6,850 nucleotides of DNA, from NCBI GenBank assembly GCA_946887065.1, contig CAMPKL010000192.1, forward strand, positions 1-6,850, in the 5' to 3' direction. The stretch is from an uncultured Bryobacterales bacterium. GTDB lineage: Bacteria > Acidobacteriota > Terriglobia > Bryobacterales > UBA6623. Of this stretch, positions 1 to 5,586 are shown piece after piece. The notes below the pieces were generated by a model. It was not told where the DNA came from, searched no databases, and was given only the letters and a program-made list of their open reading frames with translations. The stretch's first letter is position 1. Every line of letters starts with the position of its first letter. A program made the translations under genes and the position numbers.

Positions 1-695
1 CGCAACGCGGCCGCGAAGCTCTTTGTATCCCGCCCGACCTCGATCTGCTCGACGACAGACTTGCGGTTCACATGACGGTACTCGATCGGATCTTCAATCG
101 TCACGATGTGATGCGCGTGGCGCTCATTCATCAAGGCGATCAGCGCCGCCAGGGTCGTCGTCTTGCCCGATCCCGCCGAGCCGGTGACTAAAATCAAACC
201 CTTTTTCCGGTCCGCTAATGAGCCGATGTGCTTCGGCAGCCCCAACGATTCCACCGTCGGAACCTCTTTCGGCAACACTCTCAGGGCGACTCCCAGCGTG
301 CCTCTCTGCAAGTGCAAGTTGGCCCGGAAGCGGCCAATCCCGTGCCGGACGAAGCCAAAATCAACCGTAAAGTTTTCCTCGAACTCTCTACGGTATTCCG
401 AAGTCAACAAAGGAGCTACAAGCGCTCTGATTGTTCCGTCTTTGAGCAGCGGCTTTTCGCTCGTCACCAACCCGCCCTGCAACCGCAGCGTCAACCCGGA
501 GCCGTCCGTCATCAGAATGTCCGAGGCGCCGCGGTCCACGGCATACTTGAGGACCTCGTCCAGCCCCTCGAACGCCCCCGGCCCAGTCGAGGGCGTCATC
601 AGCGGATCCGCCGGCGCTCTCTTCGACGCGGTCGCCGGGGCTCCGACGTTCATCTCGCGGACCAGGTTTTCCAACTGTGGATCGAACTGCGCCAT
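1..695 (-). CDS. pilT: PilT-family type IV pilus retraction ATPase, 3' part cut by window edge
   Basis: This is the N-terminal 231 residues of a secretion/retraction ATPase that powers type IV pilus disassembly (twitching motility) from the cytoplasmic face of the inner membrane. The PAS-like N-terminal domain carries GASDILMTDGSGLTLRLQGG (residues 56-75), matching the PilT ASDLHL-type opening in a drifted form. The Walker A loop is GSAGSGKTTT (172-181; Lys178, Thr179), replacing the usual GPTGSGKST. The Asp-box region is IEDPIEYRH (200-208), followed by VEQIEVGRDTKSF (215-227), typical of PilT/PilU. The catalytic Walker B and His box lie beyond the edge. About 45 residues rich in Ala and Pro precede the PilT homology, which is longer than in classical PilT. 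The ATG at 695 sits one base after the stop of the M20 peptidase (TGATATG), with GGGAG about 12 bases upstream, so translational coupling is likely. PilU or another PilT paralogue remains possible. Confidence 0.88.
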   Translation of the reverse strand, partial: MAQFDPQLENLVREMNVGAPATASKRAPADPLMTPSTGPGAFEGLDEVLKYAVDRGASDILMTDGSGLTLRLQGGLVTSEKPLLKDGTIRALVAPLLTSEYRREFEENFTVDFGFVRHGIGRFRANLHLQRGTLGVALRVLPKEVPTVESLGLPKHIGSLADRKKGLILVTGSAGSGKTTTLAALIALMNERHAHHIVTIEDPIEYRHVNRKSVVEQIEVGRDTKSFAAAL

Positions 696-696
696 A

Positions 697-2067
697 TCAG
701 GCTGATTCTCCCAACATTTGTAAGTAGCGTCCAATCGCCTGGACGCCCTGGTGGAAGTTCGGCAAATGGAACTTCTCGTTCGGCGCGTGCAGGTTGTCGT
801 CCGGCAATCCAAACCCGACAAGCACCGGCGGTATTCCGGCATTGCTGAAGAGGCCGACGACAGGGATCGACCCGCCGCAACGGATGTACACCGTGTCCTT
901 GCCGAACGTCTCTTTCAGCGCCTCGGCGGCAGTAGAGACATAGACGCTATCGGTCGACACCACCGCCGCCGGCGAAGCCGCCAGGATTTTGGGCTTCACC
1001 ACTGTGCCCTTCGGCGTCAGCGACTTCACATGATCACAATACGCCTTGGCGATCTTGTCGGCGTCCATATTCGGGACGAGCCGCATGCTGACCTTGGCCA
1101 GCGCCTTGGCCGGGATCACCGTCTTAGCGCCGTCGCCGATAAACCCGCCGCGAATTCCGTGGACGTCCAAAGCGGGGCGCGCCCAGATGCGTTCGATGGG
1201 GCTGAATCCAGGCTCGCCGGTCAACTCGGTGGAACCAATCTCGGTTTCGCGATACTCCTCGGCGTCAAACGGCAGATCCTTCCAAGCATGGAGTTCCGCC
1301 TCGGTCGGAGCCTCGACGTCGTCGTAGAAGCCTGGGATTAGGATGCGTCCGTTCTTGTCCTTGAGGCCGGTGATGACTTCGGCGATGGCCTGCATGGGGT
1401 TGGGCGCGACGCCGCCGTAGATTCCTGAGTGCAGATCCGTCTTGGCGGCCGTCACTTCGATCTCGGTGTAAATGATGCCGCGCACGCCGGTGGTGATCGT
1501 CGGCAGCCCCTTGGTGAACATTTCCGTGTCGCAGATCAAGGCCGCATCGGCTTTCAACTCGTCGCCATGCTCGGCCAGATACTTGTTGATCATGCCGCCG
1601 TCGGTCTCTTCCTCGCCCTCGATCAAGAACTTCACGTTGACCGGCAATTTGCCGTCGACCGCCAGCAGACCTTCGACGGCTTTGAGCAGAATCCACATTT
1701 GGCCTTTGTCGTCGACGGCGCCGCGAGCGAAAAGATCGTCGCCGCGCAGAGTCGGCTCAAACGGCGGAGAGATCCACTCGTCCATCGGGTCCGGCGGCTG
1801 CACGTCGTAGTGCCCGTAAAGAACGACGGTCGGCTTGCCCGGAGCGTCCATCTTTTCCGCGTAAATAATCGGGTTGCCTTCGCCCTCGATGAGCTTGACG
1901 GTCTGGATCCCCATGCGCTTGAGGTCGTCGACGAGGAAATCGGCGGCGCGGCGCACGTCCGCCTTGTGCGCGGGCAAGGCGCTAATGCTGGGGATCCGCA
2001 GGAGGTCCTTCAAGCCCTCTACAAAACGGTCTCCGTTCTGCTGGTAGTACGAGATCAGTTTCGACAT
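697..2067 (-). CDS. M20 family metallodipeptidase (carnosinase/PepV-like)
   Basis: This is a 456-residue di-zinc exopeptidase, probably a cytosolic dipeptidase: there is no signal peptide and the length fits the family. Visible motifs are YGHYDVQP (84-91; His86 metal ligand, Asp88), GAVDDKG (116-122; Asp119 bridging), IEGEEE (149-154; Glu153 general base, Glu154 metal), ICDTE (178-182; Asp180 metal) and LHAPNE (426-431; His427 metal). The dimerisation-lid histidine is in DLHSGIYGG (211-219; His213). The spacing His86-Asp119-Glu153 equals that of mammalian cytosolic nonspecific dipeptidase, from known family structures. The active site looks intact. The substrate cannot be read; dipeptides are the best guess, with acylated amino acids an alternative. 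The ATG at 2067 has GGTGAG (bases 2073-2078, minus strand) five bases upstream. The pilT-like gene follows after one base, so the two are probably co-transcribed. Confidence 0.95.
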   Translation of the reverse strand: MSKLISYYQQNGDRFVEGLKDLLRIPSISALPAHKADVRRAADFLVDDLKRMGIQTVKLIEGEGNPIIYAEKMDAPGKPTVVLYGHYDVQPPDPMDEWISPPFEPTLRGDDLFARGAVDDKGQMWILLKAVEGLLAVDGKLPVNVKFLIEGEEETDGGMINKYLAEHGDELKADAALICDTEMFTKGLPTITTGVRGIIYTEIEVTAAKTDLHSGIYGGVAPNPMQAIAEVITGLKDKNGRILIPGFYDDVEAPTEAELHAWKDLPFDAEEYRETEIGSTELTGEPGFSPIERIWARPALDVHGIRGGFIGDGAKTVIPAKALAKVSMRLVPNMDADKIAKAYCDHVKSLTPKGTVVKPKILAASPAAVVSTDSVYVSTAAEALKETFGKDTVYIRCGGSIPVVGLFSNAGIPPVLVGFGLPDDNLHAPNEKFHLPNFHQGVQAIGRYLQMLGESA

Positions 2068-2205
2068 CTCGACTCACCGTACACGATAGCCGGGTCTCTA
2101 GCCCAGCGTCCCCGCAAGAGAGACCTGACTCCGGACCGATTTTCGCCTCAGGCATATCCCCGACAGGGGTCACAAGCAAGTTCAAAAACCCTTGCAAATG
2201 GGCCG
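2068..2205. other. Divergent intergenic region between the dipeptidase and the LuxR-type regulator
   Basis: This 138-base gap must hold the promoters of both divergent units. I see no clean -35/-10 pair on either strand. It contains several small inverted repeats: GGTCTCT/AGAGACC (2093-2125), CCCC-gaca-GGGG (2158-2169) and GCAAG/CTTGC with a 10-base loop (2176-2195). The last two would lie in the regulator's leader. The open frame of the regulator continues upstream through this gap and into the antisense of the dipeptidase. That part has no protein-like similarity to a receiver domain, so I treat it as non-coding. Confidence 0.6.
2093..2125. repeat. Inverted repeat GGTCTCT-N19-AGAGACC
   Basis: The perfect 7-base arms are at 2093-2099 and 2119-2125, in the divergent gap 26-58 bases upstream of the dipeptidase start. 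The arm-to-arm distance (26 bases between arm starts, about two and a half helical turns) could suit a pair of half-sites for a dimeric regulator. The related AGAGAC core recurs at 2219-2224. Operator function is inference only. Confidence 0.4.
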
Positions 2206-2832
2206 ATGAGAGTGCCGGAGAGACTCTCTTTGCCCCCGTCCAAGACAAATGCCTCCATCAAAGTCTGCCTGGCTGCGTCGCAGGCCCTACTGCGCGAAGG
2301 CTTGGGACTGCTGGTTGAAGGTGAACGCGACCTGTGCGTGGCGCCTAGCGAAGAAGCGGCCGTCATTGTCTTGGATCTCGCCGACGAAGATGCGTTGACG
2401 ACGTTGCAGCAGGGCAGCGGCAAGGGCCGCTTCATCGTACTGACCGACAGTTCCGAGTTGGACGACTTGGAGCCGGCCCTGCGTGCCGGAGCCAGAGGCA
2501 TCGTCGTGAAGAGCGCCCACCCCGCCAGCCTCCTGCAAGCGATCCGCACCGTGAGCCAGGGTATGAAGTGGCTTGATCCCGAGATACAGCAAAAGCTCTC
2601 CAGTCCCGACTCCATCCTGCCGAGTCCTCGGGAGCGTTGGGGAAGCCTCTCCAAGCGCGAACGTCAGGTCGCCGAACTCGTGCTGCAAGGCCTGCGCTAC
2701 AAGGACGTCGCCGAATCGTTGCGCATCAGCGATCACACCGTGCGCAACCATCTGCGAAACGTCTTCACCAAACTGCGCATCACCAGTCGAGTGGAGTTGG
2801 CGCCGTATGCTCAAGAAGCCGTCTCGACTTAG
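2206..2832 (+). CDS. LuxR/NarL-type transcriptional regulator with degenerate receiver domain
   Basis: From the ATG at 2206 this is 208 residues. The C-terminal LuxR/GerE helix-turn-helix is clear: SLSKRERQVAELVLQGL (147-163), the recognition-helix region ISDHTVRNHLRNVFTKL (174-190), then RITSRVEL (191-198), so DNA binding should be intact. Residues 18-130 resemble a response-regulator receiver (IKVCLAASQALLREGLGLL, 18-36). However, the usual acidic Asp-Asp after strand 1 is Ala24-Ser25, and the alpha2/beta3 segment is about 20 residues shorter than normal. A candidate phosphoacceptor Asp57 (IVLDL), the conserved Thr80 (IVLTD) and Lys102 (VVKS) remain. It probably works without classical phosphorylation. 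No histidine kinase is adjacent. The start is uncertain: the ATG at 2206 has no Shine-Dalgarno, whereas an in-frame TTG at 2230 is preceded by GGAGAGA with six-base spacing and would begin just before the receiver. Confidence 0.88.
   Translation: MRVPERLSLPPSKTNASIKVCLAASQALLREGLGLLVEGERDLCVAPSEEAAVIVLDLADEDALTTLQQGSGKGRFIVLTDSSELDDLEPALRAGARGIVVKSAHPASLLQAIRTVSQGMKWLDPEIQQKLSSPDSILPSPRERWGSLSKRERQVAELVLQGLRYKDVAESLRISDHTVRNHLRNVFTKLRITSRVELAPYAQEAVST
2218..2229. promoter_or_regulatory. GAGAGACTCTCT palindrome overlapping a possible ribosome binding site
   Basis: GAGAG-A-CTCTC (2218-2228) and AGAGA-C-TCTCT (2219-2229) are overlapping near-perfect palindromes. They include the GGAGAGA that would serve as Shine-Dalgarno for a TTG start at 2230. 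The site could be a DNA operator for autoregulation, or a small stem that hides the ribosome binding site. It shares AGAGAC with the inverted repeat at 2093-2125. If translation starts at 2206 it is simply coding. Confidence 0.3.
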
Positions 2833-2854
2833 ACGTTAGCCGCCCGGTGTTGCG

Positions 2855-2863
2855 TGCTAAGAT
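2855..2863 (+). promoter_or_regulatory. Possible extended -10 element (TGCTAAGAT)
   Basis: TGC-TAAGAT in the 103-base gap after the regulator fits an extended -10 box (TGnTAnnnT). It would place a transcript start near 2870, with a leader of about 65 bases before the secreted protein at 2936. No good -35 lies at the right distance (2835-2840 reads GTTAGC). The rest of the gap (2833-2935) holds nothing else I can name. Confidence 0.3.
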
Positions 2864-2935
2864 TCTTTGTACTTCGGGGAGTGCGTCGTCGATGCGGCGA
2901 TGCCGGGCCTCGGCAAGCCTTAACTCCGAAACCGT

Positions 2936-4063
2936 ATGAGAGCCGTTTCGTTCGCCGTCGTTTGCCTGGCCATGGCGGCTCAGTTGCACGCCGGTGAGAT
3001 CGCCACCGGCTCGATGCTCGGTCCTCGCTACAAGTCCGAACTGTTCTTCGTCCGAAAGTCTTCCACACAATGGGAAGAGACCTACCGCGGGTCGGAGTAT
3101 CAACGGAGGGCGCGCGGGAAGCTGATTTTAGTTGACGCGCCACAAGGGTTATTTGAAGACGAATGGCTATCGGAGAAACCCTTCGACCCGACGGCCAACA
3201 CGGACGCGCTCATCGCCGCCCTGGATCTCTATAAGGAATACGGCGTACTGGCCGTGGCGGTGAGCCTGCAAGGGGCCGACCCCGGTTACTCCGCCGAGCG
3301 TAACGGGATTGTGCGCAAGAGCGGCGCGCTTTTCGGCAGCAAGGAGGGCTCGCTCATCAGCGCATTCGCGCGTGACGGGTCGCTGAAGCCGGCCTGGACC
3401 GCGAGGCTCGCCAAGCTGCTTAAGGCGGCCGATGATCGCGGCATGTTCGTTCAGTTGACTTACTTTCAGCCCGCGCAGGACGAAGCTCTCGACAGTCCCG
3501 AAGCCATTGTCGCCGCCGCCCAGAATATGACCAAGTGGCTTGTCGCCGGCGATCACCGCAACGTCATCATCGACGCGGCGTCCGGCTGGGACGTGCAAGG
3601 CGAATGGGACCACTTCGAGTTCATCCCGCGCAACATCGCCAACCTCGTCACGGTGATTCGCGAGCAGTTCAACGGCGCTTCTTTTAGCTTGCCGATCGGG
3701 GCCGCTAGCGGACCGTCGATGCTCTACCCCGTTTCGCTGGCCCAGGTTTGCGACCTGGTGCTGCTTGACGAGCGCGGCCTGAAGCCCGACATGGTCGCCC
3801 GCCGTTTCGCGCAGATGTCCGACTATGAACGCCCGCTCGGCGTCATCGTCGATGCCGGCAAGGAGCTGACGCTTTCGGCGGCGTCGTTCGACAAGAGCGC
3901 GAGTTGGACCTACAGTCCGCTTCGGCTGACTCAGTATTTTCCTTTCGCCTATACGCCCGACACGGGAGTCGCGGGAAGCGAGGACCTTGCCGCTCTACTA
4001 GAGCAAGTCGCCTCATTGGTACTGAAGAAGCCGCCGCAGAAAGCGGACGCCGGCACGGAGTAG
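2936..4063 (+). CDS. Secreted clan GH-A (GH5-like) barrel protein, probably catalytically degenerate
   Basis: This is a 375-residue exported protein. Residues 1-19 form a Sec signal peptide (hydrophobic 3-15, cleavage likely after LHA). The body has the order of a GH5-like TIM barrel as I know it from planctomycete and acidobacterial 'cellulase family' proteins: NTDALIAALDLYKEYGVLAV (88-107), LQGADPGYS (111-119), ARDGSLKPAWTARLAKLL (145-162), RGMFVQLTYFQPAQDEAL (168-185), HRNVIIDAASGWD (207-219) and GASW-like SASWTY (321-326). In active relatives the strand-4 segment reads roughly NVxxExANE, with Glu as acid/base. Here it is NVIIDAASG, so Asn-Glu is Ser216-Gly217. The strand-7 nucleophile segment (KPIVxNED) reads RPLGVIVDAG (299-308), without Glu. 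A non-catalytic carbohydrate-binding or structural role is therefore plausible. No Shine-Dalgarno is evident before the ATG. No pathway partner is adjacent on its strand. Confidence 0.75.
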   Translation: MRAVSFAVVCLAMAAQLHAGEIATGSMLGPRYKSELFFVRKSSTQWEETYRGSEYQRRARGKLILVDAPQGLFEDEWLSEKPFDPTANTDALIAALDLYKEYGVLAVAVSLQGADPGYSAERNGIVRKSGALFGSKEGSLISAFARDGSLKPAWTARLAKLLKAADDRGMFVQLTYFQPAQDEALDSPEAIVAAAQNMTKWLVAGDHRNVIIDAASGWDVQGEWDHFEFIPRNIANLVTVIREQFNGASFSLPIGAASGPSMLYPVSLAQVCDLVLLDERGLKPDMVARRFAQMSDYERPLGVIVDAGKELTLSAASFDKSASWTYSPLRLTQYFPFAYTPDTGVAGSEDLAALLEQVASLVLKKPPQKADAGTE

Positions 4064-4076
4064 GGACTAGCCCCTA
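4061..4076. terminator. Small inverted repeat at convergent gene ends (weak bidirectional terminator candidate)
   Basis: TAGGG (4061-4065) and CCCTA (4072-4076) form a 5-bp stem with a six-base loop. The outer ends of the two arms are the TAG stop codons of the converging genes. There is no T-run on either side, so rho-independent termination is doubtful. Confidence 0.2.
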
Positions 4077-5303
4077 GCTTTGCTGGGCTCGTATGTCGTA
4101 GCAGTTCAAGCGATCCTGATCGCGGATGTACAAACGCCCGTCGGCGATCGCCGGCAGCGCCCAGGTTGGCAAGTCGGCGTTGCTGAACTTGAATCGAGAG
4201 AGCTCGCGGTATCCTGCCGGCGTCGCTTCGGCCAGTCCGGCAACTCCGTTCTCGCCCTGCAGGTAGAGCAAGCCTTCGGCCGTGATCACTTGGCCCTTCC
4301 CTATGCTGCGATCGCGCCAGACCATTTCGCCCGCGGCGAAATCCATGCACGTCAGTATGCTGCTGGAGTAGCCGTACAACTTGCCGTCAATCAATACCGA
4401 AGTCGAATAGTGATTGCGCATCTCGCGGCTGAAGTAAACTTCCTCCGCCTTCACTCCGCCCGTGCCGTTGGGCAAGATCTGCAGCAAGGCGCAGCCCGTC
4501 CCATAGTCGCTCGACAGGAACACTTTGTCGCCGCGGACAATCGGCGTCGCCACGTTCGCCGTTCCGTTGGCGACCTTCGCATAGCGCCACAGCAGCTTGC
4601 CGTCCGCCGCACGTACGCCGACGCCTCCCGATCCGGTCAGCAACACGTACTGGTGAACTCCCGCCATCACGGCGGAGACAGCCGACGAGTAGCCGGCACG
4701 GTCGCCCTCCGACTTCCAAATGACGCTGCCGTCGAGCTTGTTCAGCGCAACGACTCCGGCTTCCCTGCCCCCTGGCGTGGCAATCAAGCGGTCGCCGTCA
4801 ATCAGCGGCGATTCGCTAATGCCCCAGCTAATGTTGCGGGCGCCGAACTGGCCTAGCAAGTCGATCTGCCAAATCATCTTGCCGGTCGCCGCGGCAACGC
4901 AAATCAGATTACCGCTGCCCGAAATCGCATAGAGGCGATCCTGGTCGATGGTCGGGGTTCCTCGCGGACCGTCGCCTCTGCCGTCCCTGTACTGGCGCCC
5001 GTTCTCGGTCTCCCAAAGTTTCGCGCCGTTCGATGTATCGAACGCGATCAAATACTGGCTGCCGCTGCGCTGCCCTTGAGTGAAGAGCCTTTGGTTGTCG
5101 ACGGAGAAAGACGAGTATCCCGCGCCGAGTCCGTCCGCCGCCCAGAGCAGTTTAGGCCCATCCGCCGGCCACCGCTTCAGCAGGCCCGTTTCGGCGGACT
5201 TCCCGTCCCGCGCCGGTCCTCGCCACTGCGGCCACGACGCAGCATCCAAGGCGGAGGAGAGCAGGACAAGCGGAATCGGCTTGATAAAGGTGCGGCGATC
5301 CAT
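4074..5303 (-). CDS. Tat-exported PQQ-type beta-propeller repeat protein
   Basis: From the ATG at 5303 this is 409 residues. It opens with DRRTFIK (2-8), a near-consensus twin-arginine motif, then a short hydrophobic stretch (9-18) and a likely cut near ALDA|A or DAA|S. The mature part begins WPQWRGPARDG (24-34), the usual opening of PQQ-like/BamB-like repeat proteins. Blades of the pattern 'xxxAlDxxtGxxxW' recur at 84-97 (LIAFDTSNGAKLW), 132-145, 183-196, 227-239, 317-329 and 398-404. This makes a propeller acting in the periplasm. No dehydrogenase active-site motif is seen, so binding or scaffold is as likely as a quinoprotein enzyme, and PQQ binding itself is unproven. A GTG start at 5321 is possible, but the twin-arginine signal favours 5303. 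It lies 35 bases after the YtxH-like gene. Prediction of export is from sequence; role is unknown. Confidence 0.9.
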   Translation of the reverse strand: MDRRTFIKPIPLVLLSSALDAASWPQWRGPARDGKSAETGLLKRWPADGPKLLWAADGLGAGYSSFSVDNQRLFTQGQRSGSQYLIAFDTSNGAKLWETENGRQYRDGRGDGPRGTPTIDQDRLYAISGSGNLICVAAATGKMIWQIDLLGQFGARNISWGISESPLIDGDRLIATPGGREAGVVALNKLDGSVIWKSEGDRAGYSSAVSAVMAGVHQYVLLTGSGGVGVRAADGKLLWRYAKVANGTANVATPIVRGDKVFLSSDYGTGCALLQILPNGTGGVKAEEVYFSREMRNHYSTSVLIDGKLYGYSSSILTCMDFAAGEMVWRDRSIGKGQVITAEGLLYLQGENGVAGLAEATPAGYRELSRFKFSNADLPTWALPAIADGRLYIRDQDRLNCYDIRAQQS

Positions 5304-5310
5304 GAGCGTC

Positions 5311-5316
5311 AGTATA
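5311..5316 (-). promoter_or_regulatory. Possible -10 box (TATACT) directly before the propeller gene
   Basis: On the minus strand TATACT lies seven bases before the ATG at 5303, so transcription from it would begin at or next to the start codon and give a leaderless message. No good -35 is visible (TTGTAA is 22 bases away). It could instead be chance within an operon spacer. Confidence 0.3.
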
Positions 5317-5338
5317 GCCACCGCCTTTTCGATTGGAG

Positions 5339-5572
5339 TTACAACGGCCGCCGCAGCATCCGCGCTCGCTGGGCGACCTCAAAAGCGTCCGCCGCTACAC
5401 CGCGCGCTTCGCGGCTACGCTCCATTGCGGATTTGGTTAAACGCAAACCTTCGCCCGCTTCCCCAGCGAGAACCTTTCGCAGTTCCCGGCCTTCCATCGG
5501 CGCCAGCGCCAGTCCGACGGCGGCGCCGACTGCGGCGCCGATCAACAAGAATGCAATTTCCGAGTCACGCAT
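5339..5572 (-). CDS. YtxH-like small membrane protein
   Basis: This 77-residue protein has one predicted membrane helix at residues 6-24 (Gly/Ala-rich, IGAAVGAAVGLALAP), immediately followed by MEGRELRK (26-33). This matches the YtxH family pattern 'GaavGaalGllfAPksGkelR'. Residues 35-75 are a charged, Ala-rich segment likely to form an amphipathic or coiled helix in the cytoplasm. The family is linked to envelope and stress contexts, but its biochemical role is not known. GGGTGA lies seven bases before the ATG at 5572. The gene begins 14 bases after the isomerase-like gene and ends 35 bases before the propeller gene, so a three-gene transcript is likely. Confidence 0.85.
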   Translation of the reverse strand: MRDSEIAFLLIGAAVGAAVGLALAPMEGRELRKVLAGEAGEGLRLTKSAMERSREARGVAADAFEVAQRARMLRRPL

Positions 5573-5586
5573 CGTTGGATCACCCG

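Noticed and set aside
163..848. Two overlapping plus-strand open frames of 180 and 206 residues
   Set aside because: They are antisense to the PilT-like gene and the 3' end of the dipeptidase, and show low-complexity Pro/Arg/Ser composition.
2158..2195. Short hairpins CCCC-gaca-GGGG and GCAAG/CTTGC as a riboswitch or attenuator
   Set aside because: Four- and five-base stems are expected by chance at this GC content, and no riboswitch core or leader peptide is evident.
1429..2205. Plus-strand open frame continuous with the LuxR-type regulator, suggesting a 467-residue fusion
   Set aside because: The upstream part is antisense to a well-supported M20 dipeptidase with intact active-site motifs, and it resembles no domain. 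Homology of the regulator begins only near 2254.
2287..2814. 175-residue minus-strand open frame under the regulator
   Set aside because: It is the mirror of the LuxR coding frame in GC-rich DNA, has no recognisable domain, and the plus-strand helix-turn-helix is unmistakable.
4080..4856. 258-residue plus-strand open frame
   Set aside because: It is antisense to the propeller gene, whose repeats and export signal are clear. The composition is Arg/Gln/Ala-rich, as expected for a shadow frame.
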